10,565 bases of DNA from Lutibacter sp. (GCA_021647265.1 JAKIVA010000068.1:1-10565); one strand, 5' to 3'; shown: positions 1 through 7,123, counted from the stretch's first letter. The notes: generated by a model not told the origin, from the letters alone. Numbers and translations: made by a program.

Positions 1-270
1 AATTAAATTTAACTTTTTTTCTCTACGCCAACCTTTCAATTCCTTTTCACGTGCAATGGCATGCTGTACCCAGCCAAATTTTTGATAATACACTAAATAT
101 TTTAAATTGTACTTGGCGGCAAACGTTTTTTTAACTGTTACCATATTTTGAGTATGCTCTAGTAAACGTCTATTCAAATTATTTGTAACTCCAATATAAA
201 AGGTAGTACGGTATGTGTTTGTAATTATATACACATAAAAAGAATAAATACCTTCTGTAAATTCTATCAT
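1..270 (-). CDS. GIY-YIG family nuclease, 3' end cut by the window edge
   Basis: The minus strand reads open from an ATG at 270 to the window edge: 90 codons with no stop. The protein begins MIEFTEGIYSFYVYIITN and carries FYIGVTNNLNRRLLEH at residues 24-39. This is the GIY-YIG nuclease core: YVY stands in for GIY, YIG is at 25-27, and the conserved arginine is R34 or R35. A second family signature, AREKELKGWRREKK, lies at 73-86. Stand-alone proteins of this type (the UPF0213-like group) are usually about 90-100 residues, so only the last few residues should be missing. The family fold is a metal-dependent DNA endonuclease, but the cellular role of these small single-domain members is not established. 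The gene lies 61 bp downstream of cas9 on the same strand, where cas1 would be expected. The intervening gap contains a dispersed repeat. No promoter box is visible, so it may depend on cas9 read-through. Confidence 0.88.
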   Translation of the reverse strand, partial: MIEFTEGIYSFYVYIITNTYRTTFYIGVTNNLNRRLLEHTQNMVTVKKTFAAKYNLKYLVYYQKFGWVQHAIAREKELKGWRREKKLNLI

Positions 271-289
271 TTTTATTTAATTGTAGTAT

Positions 290-317
290 GTGATTCCTCC
301 TTTCGTCGGAATGACAC
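290..317 (-). repeat. Short hairpin-forming intergenic repeat (GTCATTCCGA type)
   Basis: On the minus strand this reads GTGTCATTCCGACGAAAGG followed by AGGAATCAC. The ends pair: GTG (290-292) with CAC (315-317) and ATTCC (293-297) with GGAAT (308-312), leaving a two-base bulge. The unit closely resembles the one at 10456-10485 (GTGTCATTCTGA...GAATCTCA), so it belongs to a dispersed family. It fills most of the 61-bp gap between cas9 and the GIY-YIG gene. It could form a weak hairpin at the 3' end of the cas9 transcript, but no U tract follows, so it is not called a terminator. Confidence 0.7.
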
Positions 318-331
318 GTTTTAATTTAATA

Positions 332-3300
332 TTATAGTTTTTCTATTTTACCTAATGGAGTAATTTTAAAATTTATTCCTTCAATAATCATATTCATATT
401 ACTAGGGCTTAATAGATACTTTGCTTGTACTTCATTTTCAAAATCCAATTTAGAAATACCATTTGTTAAAGAAGCTGGTGGATTTTTACTAAACTTATTT
501 TTATAATCTTCTTTCATTTTCTCATCATTTCTAGCTTCTTGATGATACTGAAAAGTAACTCTACCATCACCACTCATTTTTCTAACCCTATACAATCTTT
601 TCAATAAATCATCATTGTCCAAATCCCATAACTCTTCTTTATACTCTTTATAAAATAACACCAATGTCTGAGCCTTAAGTTTCCCTTTATACATCAGTCC
701 TTTATAGCTTTCAGGCACTAAAGGTAAATCCTTATTTTTATTACTTAATTTAAAATAATCAGCAGCATCTATCATATTTACCACTTCAAATGCTCTTTTT
801 ATATTCCCTTTTTTATCTTCTCCTTCATAAATTGCCATACAATAGTTTTCATCATTTGTTGCATAAAAATGATGTTTATATTCTTTACCTATTTTTTTAT
901 CCCTTTGTTCTTTTATTTTTAATGGAGATTTAATGTGTGCAAACACCCTTACTTTTTTAATTTCTACGCCTTTCTCTTTATTCATCCATACTCCATCATC
1001 AGAAATTGAAGTAGTTTTGCCAAACTTAATTAAACCTTCAATTTCTGCTTTTTTAATAATCTCTTTAACTACGTCATCTACAATTTTACCAACTTGTACT
1101 TTTTTAAGATTTTTTAATTTCACTCTTTCCACATAAGCAGGAACTATATTACCTTCTTTGTCTTTTACTATATTTCCATTCTTATCTTTTTCTGCAATAG
1201 CACCGTAAAAGGTATCTTTATGTAAAGAACCCCTTATCGTATCTCCTTGTTGATACATTGGTATTTTATTTTCATTTTTGTCTTTTTTATAGATAGCCTT
1301 ACCATTTTTATCTTTTTTTGGAACATTTTTCCTATTACTATCTTTTACAAAAACTGGCAAATACTGAATCTTTCCTCTTTTTCTTACTTTCTTTTTAGTT
1401 TGTATTGGTACAACATCTTTGGTATGATGAACAACTAATATTTCATTTTCTATAGTTCGCACATCTTCAGCGAAAGTTTTCCAAGGTTTTGTTTTAGCCA
1501 AAATATTCCTGGCATGTTGTTTATCTCCTTTTTCTTCACTTCTCCAAGCTTCTACCATTTTATCGTATTTATACTTATTCATACAAGCAATAGTAATAGC
1601 ATCTTTACAATGATGTGTGTGATTACCTCTATTTTTTATAATATAATTACCTTTTTTATCTTTATCATGCAATCCCCAAACTTTTCTAAATTCTGCTACC
1701 ATTGTCCCTTTTACCGAATATACTTTAGGGAATACAGATTTTAAATAAGCTCTTGCATATTTAGTAATAATTCCGATATCTGTTAATTGTCTTCTTGCAA
1801 AACCCGAAGGAACTTCTTCTAGGATAAATCTATCATATTTTCCTTTCCAATAATCGTATTCCATCTTCAAGTAATGCCTTTCCTGAATTCGTCTATCTTT
1901 TTGCTCTTTGGTTGAAGCGACTTTAGTTGCCCTTAATTTCTGCTTAATCTTAATATCTAGTTCCTCGTATTTCTTTTTCCAATGTTTTATTCTACTCAAT
2001 ATTTCAGAGTGAGAGGACAAACCTTCACCTCCATTACCAATCTCAAAAGGAGTTTTATTTCCTTTTAAATTATTTGCTCTTTTGTATGCTAGCGTTAAAT
2101 TATCCATCGTATTATCATAAGAAACACTTCTAGGTATAGTGTGTTCAATCTCACAATTTGGATTAGATCCGATAAAATCAGTTAACCCTATAGTAATACC
2201 TGTGTACAGGCAAATATAATTTTGTTCACTCCATAATTGATATTTGAGAATGTCAACTTTACTTACTAACGTTCCGTCTTTTCTTTGTTCTAATGCCATT
2301 TCAAATTTCTCAACATCACCTCCCGTTGGTTGTATTTCATTACCTGTTTCAGCTAGGTATAGCTCTTTTATTTTTTTTTCATACACTTTTCTTAATTCCT
2401 GCCTATCTCTCTGCCATTTTTCAATAGCTTTTCTTTTATTAGCATCATTTAATTCTCTGGCAAGTTCAATATTAATTATGGTATGCTCATCTATTTTTCC
2501 TTCTTCTATTAATGTATTTACAATTTTTCTAAGCTGGTACATTGCTCTCATAGCCATAGGATTTTTTATAGACCCTGTAACTGGATTGCCAAGTTTTATA
2601 TATTTCAAATTCCCATTATCGTCTTTTACCAACTCTGGTTTAAAGTTTTCTAAGTCAGAAGGATGAAACATTTTGTTTTTATCTTTTAATAAATTATTAT
2701 CTTCTAAAAACTCAATTACTTTTTCATCAATTCTTTTTATTATTAAAAATTTCTCATTTTGTAAACACTCAAATAATTTTTCAACTGAGGTATTAAATAT
2801 CCTATTTTTGTTTTCTAATGTTTCCCATGTTTTTGTTCCAAATTCCTTTTCAAAGATTTCATTTAAATCACTTTTTAAATAATCTGCCGATTCATCTGAA
2901 AAAGTATAATAATTATCTTTTGATTTTTTAATACAACTATTAATAACAAAATTAACTTTGTTCTCTAATTGATGATTATCAATAATATTTTTTATTTCAT
3001 TTTGTATCAATTCTTTATGACTATCCCAAACATCCTTTTTTACTACATTTTTCATATTGGCCATAAACACGGCATGTGAATATAATAATCCATCTCTTAA
3101 ATATGGAATAATTTTATTTATCGCTTTTAAACTAAGCGAAGTATAATCTTTTTTTAAATTTATTTTACTGAATTTTCTAGCTGCATCTTTAGACAATCCT
3201 AATCTATTTTCTGCCAATTCTCGTAATTTTAAATCACTATCAAAAGTAAAAAGTACATGCCATAAATCTTTATAATCATAAGTTATTTTCTTTCCTTTTT

Positions 3301-4651
3301 CGTTCTTACTTTCAAAAATTTTACTTTTCCAATCATTACCAATTATTGATTTGAGAGCAGACGAAGTTGGACAACCACTTACTGTTGTATTTTTACTGTA
3401 ATTAAACTTACTAGCATCTATTTTTAATTTTTTTGAAATATCTTCAAAATCAAAATATGGCTTACTTTTTCTGAAAAACAAATCAATCATTTGATTTCTT
3501 TGCTCTTTAGTTAAGAATTGTTTTTTATCATCATCATTCTTTATTTTTATACTATTGATGAAACTTAACATTCTAAACTCTTCAAAATCTGGATGTGAAA
3601 TTGAACATCTATTTTTATCTGTTTCTAAACTACATTTACCTATCAAACCTTTTTGTGATTTTAAAGGTCTTTGGTAAAATATTGCTCTTTTAAATTGTTC
3701 AATTATATTTTTATCTAGTTCTTGTTTCTGACAAATTATATTAAATTCTTGTAAATAATGTTTTTCTCTATCTGTATAATTATCTCTAATTTTTCCTTTC
3801 TTATCTATATCCTCTTCTTTATATACTTTCCAAAAATACTGTCCTAAAGTTTCACATTCTTCTTCTTTTATTTTATCGGTTAAATCTTCAATCTGTTCTT
3901 TGACAACACCTAAACTTTTTCTATCATTAAGTTTTTTAGTAAAAATTTCAATTAATCCATTTAATGTTACTTCTTCATTTTTAAACTGCTTTATTAAAAA
4001 ATTGTATAATCTTTTTAATTCTTGTTCTCCCGCATCTAAATCTTTACTCTTTTTCCTTTTTATTTCCACAAAATATTCATCTATTTCTAATTGTAAATTA
4101 CTTTTGCTTTCTGCTTTATCAAGTAATTCTAGTAACATTGGTTTGTGAAATTCAATAATACCCTCATCTGATTTATCCAATCTATTACTCCAAAAACCTC
4201 TTCGCTGAGCTAAATGATATAATGCTCTACCTAATACTAACTTACCTACTTTGCCTCTACTAGCTTTATCTCTATAGTTGTACGGATTTTTATTTAAGTC
4301 ATCATCCGTCATTAACCAACTTAAAAAATCTTCATTAGTTGGATAATCTTTAAAGCCTGATTTTCTCCAACTTTCAACTTCATTAATGCCTAAAGGACAC
4401 ATGTTTTCCCTTGCTAGCACTTTTAATGTTTCATACTTTCTTAATTTTCTTCTAAACTTTATCCTTCTAGCACTTCTGTTCTCTGTTCTTGCAGCAGCTC
4501 TTGAAGACTCAATTCCTTTTTCTTTTTTAACTCCTTCAGTAAAGATTATCACTCCTTTATCTAAAAGTTGTGTTTCTTCATCTTTATAATTTTCCACTAC
4601 AGCCCACCCTATAGAGTTGGTACCTAAATCTAATCCTAAAATTTTTGACAT
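332..4651 (-). CDS. cas9: CRISPR-associated endonuclease Cas9, II-C type, 1439 aa
   Basis: RNA-guided DNA endonuclease that uses a crRNA:tracrRNA duplex to cut both strands of matching DNA. Residues are numbered from the ATG at 4651. RuvC-I is ILGLDLGTNSIGWAVVE with D8. An arginine-rich bridge helix covers about 50-75. The REC lobe runs to about 680. RuvC-II is IINIELARELN with E729. HNH is CEIEHTIPRS with H837, D850 and N860. RuvC-III is NHTHHCKDAITIA with H1014 and D1017. The WED/PAM-interacting region, including RGSLHKDTFYG near 1140, runs to the end. All catalytic residues are present, so it should be an active nuclease. An ATG 16 codons upstream (4699) is in frame but adds residues ahead of the usual MSKILGLDLGTN start, so 4651 is preferred. 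The size matches large Bacteroidota Cas9s. A tracrRNA gene lies divergently upstream. No cas1, cas2 or array is visible. Subtype II-C is inferred from protein character, tracrRNA form and the absence of csn2 or cas4 in view. Confidence 0.97.
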   Translation of the reverse strand: MSKILGLDLGTNSIGWAVVENYKDEETQLLDKGVIIFTEGVKKEKGIESSRAAARTENRSARRIKFRRKLRKYETLKVLARENMCPLGINEVESWRKSGFKDYPTNEDFLSWLMTDDDLNKNPYNYRDKASRGKVGKLVLGRALYHLAQRRGFWSNRLDKSDEGIIEFHKPMLLELLDKAESKSNLQLEIDEYFVEIKRKKSKDLDAGEQELKRLYNFLIKQFKNEEVTLNGLIEIFTKKLNDRKSLGVVKEQIEDLTDKIKEEECETLGQYFWKVYKEEDIDKKGKIRDNYTDREKHYLQEFNIICQKQELDKNIIEQFKRAIFYQRPLKSQKGLIGKCSLETDKNRCSISHPDFEEFRMLSFINSIKIKNDDDKKQFLTKEQRNQMIDLFFRKSKPYFDFEDISKKLKIDASKFNYSKNTTVSGCPTSSALKSIIGNDWKSKIFESKNEKGKKITYDYKDLWHVLFTFDSDLKLRELAENRLGLSKDAARKFSKINLKKDYTSLSLKAINKIIPYLRDGLLYSHAVFMANMKNVVKKDVWDSHKELIQNEIKNIIDNHQLENKVNFVINSCIKKSKDNYYTFSDESADYLKSDLNEIFEKEFGTKTWETLENKNRIFNTSVEKLFECLQNEKFLIIKRIDEKVIEFLEDNNLLKDKNKMFHPSDLENFKPELVKDDNGNLKYIKLGNPVTGSIKNPMAMRAMYQLRKIVNTLIEEGKIDEHTIINIELARELNDANKRKAIEKWQRDRQELRKVYEKKIKELYLAETGNEIQPTGGDVEKFEMALEQRKDGTLVSKVDILKYQLWSEQNYICLYTGITIGLTDFIGSNPNCEIEHTIPRSVSYDNTMDNLTLAYKRANNLKGNKTPFEIGNGGEGLSSHSEILSRIKHWKKKYEELDIKIKQKLRATKVASTKEQKDRRIQERHYLKMEYDYWKGKYDRFILEEVPSGFARRQLTDIGIITKYARAYLKSVFPKVYSVKGTMVAEFRKVWGLHDKDKKGNYIIKNRGNHTHHCKDAITIACMNKYKYDKMVEAWRSEEKGDKQHARNILAKTKPWKTFAEDVRTIENEILVVHHTKDVVPIQTKKKVRKRGKIQYLPVFVKDSNRKNVPKKDKNGKAIYKKDKNENKIPMYQQGDTIRGSLHKDTFYGAIAEKDKNGNIVKDKEGNIVPAYVERVKLKNLKKVQVGKIVDDVVKEIIKKAEIEGLIKFGKTTSISDDGVWMNKEKGVEIKKVRVFAHIKSPLKIKEQRDKKIGKEYKHHFYATNDENYCMAIYEGEDKKGNIKRAFEVVNMIDAADYFKLSNKNKDLPLVPESYKGLMYKGKLKAQTLVLFYKEYKEELWDLDNDDLLKRLYRVRKMSGDGRVTFQYHQEARNDEKMKEDYKNKFSKNPPASLTNGISKLDFENEVQAKYLLSPSNMNMIIEGINFKITPLGKIEKL

Positions 4652-4741
4652 ATTATTTTTGTTTAGCAATTTTTTATACTGAACTCTAAATTTAAACATT
4701 TTTACAATAAGAAAATAATCTGTTAAATATTTAGAATGAAT

Positions 4742-4774
4742 AAAAATTAAGAGCTTAAAATAGCTGCTATCAAA
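4742..4774 (-). promoter_or_regulatory. Candidate cas9 promoter
   Basis: On the minus strand TTTG (4771-4774) is followed after 21 bases by TAATTTTT (4742-4749), one base off the Bacteroidota -7 consensus TAnnTTTG. The spacing fits the TTTG/TAnnTTTG architecture of this phylum. It would give a cas9 leader of roughly 85 nt. A second near-match, TAAATTTA, lies closer to the gene (about 4687-4694) but lacks a suitably spaced -33 box. The assignment rests on motif matching alone. Confidence 0.35.
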
Positions 4775-4782
4775 TTATTTAC

Positions 4783-4790
4783 TACATTTG
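4783..4790 (+). promoter_or_regulatory. tracrRNA promoter -7 box (TACATTTG)
   Basis: TACATTTG is a perfect match to the Bacteroidota -7 consensus TAnnTTTG and ends two bases before the anti-repeat. Transcription would start at about 4795-4798, right at the beginning of the anti-repeat, which independently supports the tracrRNA call. No TTTG or TTG -33 box is seen at the usual distance. This promoter and the candidate cas9 promoter diverge within about 50 bp. Confidence 0.6.
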
Positions 4791-4794
4791 AGTT

Positions 4795-4888
4795 GTGAAA
4801 AAATTATTCTAATCTTTAATCTTATCACAATAAGGCTATATGCCGTAGATGAAAATCTTGAGTCCCGCTTCGGTGGGACTTACTTTTT
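4795..4888 (+). ncRNA. tracrRNA for the adjacent Cas9, divergent from cas9
   Basis: Trans-activating RNA expected to pair with pre-crRNA repeats and dock into Cas9. In order: an anti-repeat (within 4792-4830) ending CTTATCACAA; the sequence ACAATAAGGC (4827-4836), the same nexus motif that follows the anti-repeat in the Neisseria meningitidis II-C tracrRNA; a GGC-UAUAU-GCC mini-hairpin (4834-4844); an AGAU-GAAA-AUCU hairpin (4847-4858); and a long UUCG-capped stem with a T run (4859-4888). The length is about 92-94 nt, plausible for a II-C tracrRNA. The start is inferred from the -7 box at 4783-4790 and the end from the T run. Position next to cas9, in divergent orientation, supports the call. 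Exact ends are uncertain by several bases. Identification is by motif and structure read by eye, without a covariance-model search. Confidence 0.82.
4859..4888 (+). terminator. Intrinsic terminator of tracrRNA
   Basis: GTCCCGC (4862-4868) pairs with GTGGGAC (4873-4879), including one G-U pair, around a TTCG loop closed by C-G, a very stable tetraloop. The stem can be extended by three weaker pairs (T4859-A4882, G4860-T4881, A4861-T4880). Five T residues follow at 4884-4888. The stem probably doubles as the 3' structural hairpin of the mature tracrRNA. Confidence 0.8.
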
Positions 4889-4923
4889 ATATACACTTTA
4901 GTGCTCCATTTTAAAAGGTTCCT

Positions 4924-4964
4924 GGTCAACACTTCGACTACGCTCAGTGACCTTCTGAGAATGA
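4924..4964 (-). repeat. Dispersed flavobacterial intergenic repeat (GTCATTC / GAGCGTAGTCGAA)
   Basis: On the minus strand the unit starts GTCATTCTCAGAAGG and continues into TCACTGAGCGTAGTCGAAG. GGTCA (4924-4928) and TGACC (4948-4952) form an inverted pair that encloses CACT...AGTG. The GAGCGTAGTCGAA segment matches GAGCGCAGTCGAA in the element at 10524-10546 with one difference, and the GTCATTCT start matches 10458-10465. It lies between the tracrRNA terminator and the end of the ykgJ-like gene. No gene is seen in 4889-5008. Confidence 0.7.
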
Positions 4965-5008
4965 CGAATCAAAAATTAGCTAAGGAAATACTAAAAAAGC
5001 AATAATTA

Positions 5009-5506
5009 TTACAACGGCAACTTCACCTTTAAAGCCTCTACAATATTATATACAGCCGGGCAAATAGTGGTGTTATTTAACGTTAAATTGGTAATTTGAA
5101 TAAATTTCCGCCTATTAGTATGTGGATATTCTCTACAAGCCTTTGGTCTAACATCATAAATAAAGCACGTATTATCATTTAAATCTAAAAAAGTACATGG
5201 AGCTGTTTTTAACACATAAAAATCATCGGTATCTCGTTCTAAATAAGATGAAATAAAATTTACAACTTTCATTTTTAAATGTTTAGAAATACGTTCAATA
5301 TCTTTATCTGTAAATATTGGACTGGTAGTTTTACAACAATTACCACAGGTTAAACAATCGGTTTTTTTAAACTCGTTGTCGTGCAATTCTTGCATTATTA
5401 AATCTAATTTTTTAGGTGTTCTTTTTTTAAGTTTCGCAAAATACTTTTTATTCTCAAGGTGTTTTTCTTTTGCTAATTCAGGTAGTTCTTTTAAAAAATT
5501 ATCCAT
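5009..5506 (-). CDS. YkgJ-like CxxCxxCC metal-binding protein, 165 aa
   Basis: Member of the zinc/iron-chelating YkgJ family (PF03692 type). The cysteine signature CLTCGNCC covers residues 51-58 (C51, C54, C57, C58). Further cysteines at C104, C114, C124 and C149 sit in APCTFLD, NTCFIYDVRPKACREYP and ICPAVYN, the usual family pattern, and together could bind a metal centre. The first 45 residues are lysine-rich and probably helical. There is no signal peptide or membrane segment, so the protein should be cytoplasmic. The biochemical function of the family is not firmly known. The ATG at 5506 is preferred because a -7 box (5511-5518) lies only four bases upstream, which would leave almost no leader. 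It is divergent from the serine hydrolase gene with 75 bp between, and nothing ties it to cas9. Confidence 0.9.
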   Translation of the reverse strand: MDNFLKELPELAKEKHLENKKYFAKLKKRTPKKLDLIMQELHDNEFKKTDCLTCGNCCKTTSPIFTDKDIERISKHLKMKVVNFISSYLERDTDDFYVLKTAPCTFLDLNDNTCFIYDVRPKACREYPHTNRRKFIQITNLTLNNTTICPAVYNIVEALKVKLPL

Positions 5507-5510
5507 ACTG

Positions 5511-5518
5511 CAAATATA
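5511..5518 (-). promoter_or_regulatory. -7 box of the ykgJ-like gene, implying a leaderless or near-leaderless mRNA
   Basis: The minus strand reads TATATTTG, a perfect TAnnTTTG match, followed by CAGT and then the ATG at 5506. With the normal few-base distance to the start site, transcription would begin at or next to the start codon. A -33 element is not clear; the nearest candidate is TTTA at 5534-5537. Confidence 0.5.
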
Positions 5519-5581
5519 TGCATGTTCTAAATGTAAATACTATTATAATTATTATTAAATTCGCTACTTAAAAACTTCTCT

Positions 5582-7105
5582 ATGAAATTAGTAAAATTAT
5601 CACTGTTGCTATTTTTTTTAGTAACAACTGCCTTTTCACAAACAACACAACAACTTAAACATTTAGATTCTTATTTTCAAAAAACCTTAAACGAATGGCA
5701 AATACCCGGAATGGCAATAGCCATTGTAAATGCCGATTCTATTATATTTAGCAAGGGATACGGTTACGCCAATATTGAAAAAAAAACAAAAGTAGATGGC
5801 AATACACTATTTGCAGTTGCTTCAAACACAAAAGCTTTTACTGCTACTTCTTTAGCAAAATTAGTTGAAATCGGAAAATTAAAATGGACAGATAAGGTTA
5901 TAGATTATATTCCTTATTTTAGGATGTATAATGATTATGTTACCAATCATTTTACAATTGAAGATTTATTGTCTCACCACAGTGGTTTAGCAACGTTTAG
6001 CGGTGATTTACTATGGTATGGAACTTCAAAAACACCACAAGAAATTATTACAGCACAACAATATTTAAAGCCAAAAGCCGAATTTAGGACTACATACGGT
6101 TATTCTAACATTGCTTTTTTAACTGCTGGCCAAATTTTAGTTAAAATTTCAGGTAAATCTTGGCAAAATTTTATAACTGAAAATTTTATAACCCCATTGG
6201 AGATGAATAGAACACTAACATCTACAAATCAGCTAGAAGGAACTACCAATGTGGCTACACCTTACTATTTTAAAGACGGAGAGAATATTGAATTAGAGTG
6301 GTTAAATTGGGATAATATTGCACCAGCTGGAGCTATTATTTCATCAGTAAATGATTTCTCAAAATGGATACAACTCAATATTAATGAAGGAACTATCGAT
6401 TCTAAAAAATACTTTTCAAAAAAGAGTTTACATCAGTTAACTACACCACACACTAATTTTAACGTAAATACTAATGATGAAAAAATTCACTTTAAATCTT
6501 ACGGACTAGGTTGGGGGTTACAAGATTACGAAGGGTATAAAATTGTATCGCATGGCGGTGGTTATGATGGTATGATTTCTAAATCGTTTTTTATTCCTGA
6601 GAAAAAAATAGGAGTGGTTATTTTAACAAACTCATTAAATTGGGCTACAAGTGCTTTAACCAACAAAATATTAGATGTTCTTTTAACTGGTAATACCAAT
6701 AAAAAAGACTGGTCTTCCTTATACCTATCTTATAAAACAAGAAGAGATAGTATTACTAAAAATAAGCATCTTAAAAACGAAGCATTAAGACACAAGTTAA
6801 ACGCTGTACATTTACCTTTTAAAAATTACACAGGTACCTATAAAGATAAAATGTACGGAACGGTAACCGTTAGCTTAAAAAATAAGCAACTGTATTTCAC
6901 AATGGACAAAACATCTATCTTTTATGGTTTTTTAACACATTGGAATGGAAATATCTTTACCTTTAATTTTAATGAAAAGCTATCATCATTACCTGAAGGA
7001 AAATTGTGGTTTGATATTGATAAAAACGGAGAAGTGAGTACCTTACACATAGATGTTCCTAATCCAGATTTTGATTTTACAGAATTTGAATTTATAAAAC
7101 AGTAA
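5582..7105 (+). CDS. Secreted serine hydrolase, class C beta-lactamase/penicillin-binding-protein-like family, with DUF3471-like C-terminus
   Basis: The N-terminus MKLVKLSLLLFFLVTTAFSQ is a classical signal peptide with probable cleavage after AFS (residue 19), so the product is likely periplasmic or exported. The beta-lactamase-related domain (PF00144 type) covers about 25-365. Its catalytic signatures are S81-x-x-K84 in ASNTKAF, Y174-S-N176 in YGYSNIA, and H324-G-G326 in VSHGGGYDG, the counterpart of the KTG box. The nucleophile, general base and third motif are therefore all present. A beta-rich C-terminal part (about 410-507, starting FKNYTGTYKDKMYGT) resembles the DUF3471 domain often fused to these enzymes. 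The substrate cannot be read from sequence: members include esterases, D-aminopeptidases and carboxypeptidases, so it should not be called an antibiotic resistance gene. A weak -7 box, TAAATTCG, is at 5556-5563. The length of 507 aa is normal for the two-domain form. Confidence 0.93.
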   Translation: MKLVKLSLLLFFLVTTAFSQTTQQLKHLDSYFQKTLNEWQIPGMAIAIVNADSIIFSKGYGYANIEKKTKVDGNTLFAVASNTKAFTATSLAKLVEIGKLKWTDKVIDYIPYFRMYNDYVTNHFTIEDLLSHHSGLATFSGDLLWYGTSKTPQEIITAQQYLKPKAEFRTTYGYSNIAFLTAGQILVKISGKSWQNFITENFITPLEMNRTLTSTNQLEGTTNVATPYYFKDGENIELEWLNWDNIAPAGAIISSVNDFSKWIQLNINEGTIDSKKYFSKKSLHQLTTPHTNFNVNTNDEKIHFKSYGLGWGLQDYEGYKIVSHGGGYDGMISKSFFIPEKKIGVVILTNSLNWATSALTNKILDVLLTGNTNKKDWSSLYLSYKTRRDSITKNKHLKNEALRHKLNAVHLPFKNYTGTYKDKMYGTVTVSLKNKQLYFTMDKTSIFYGFLTHWNGNIFTFNFNEKLSSLPEGKLWFDIDKNGEVSTLHIDVPNPDFDFTEFEFIKQ

Positions 7106-7123
7106 AAACAATATTGAATTTAC

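Noticed and set aside
933..4589. Several plus-strand open frames of 60-140 codons opposite cas9
   Set aside because: They are antisense shadows of cas9, rich in Ser/Phe/Leu as expected for the complement of Lys/Glu-rich coding, with no motifs.
4652..4699. Upstream in-frame ATG that would give Cas9 16 extra residues (MFKFRVQYKK...)
   Set aside because: Cas9 proteins start just before the RuvC-I motif, and MSKILGLDLGTN from the ATG at 4651 fits. The extra segment has no recognisable match and overlaps a possible promoter-like box.
4889..5008. Possible CRISPR repeats or spacers beside the tracrRNA
   Set aside because: No copy of the predicted repeat is found; the only repeat-like material is the dispersed intergenic unit at 4924-4964, which has no regular spacing.
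5582..7105. Antibiotic-resistance beta-lactamase
   Set aside because: The fold family and SxxK/YSN/HGG motifs are shared with many esterases and peptidases. The HGG in place of KTG and the DUF3471-like tail argue for a non-resistance hydrolase.
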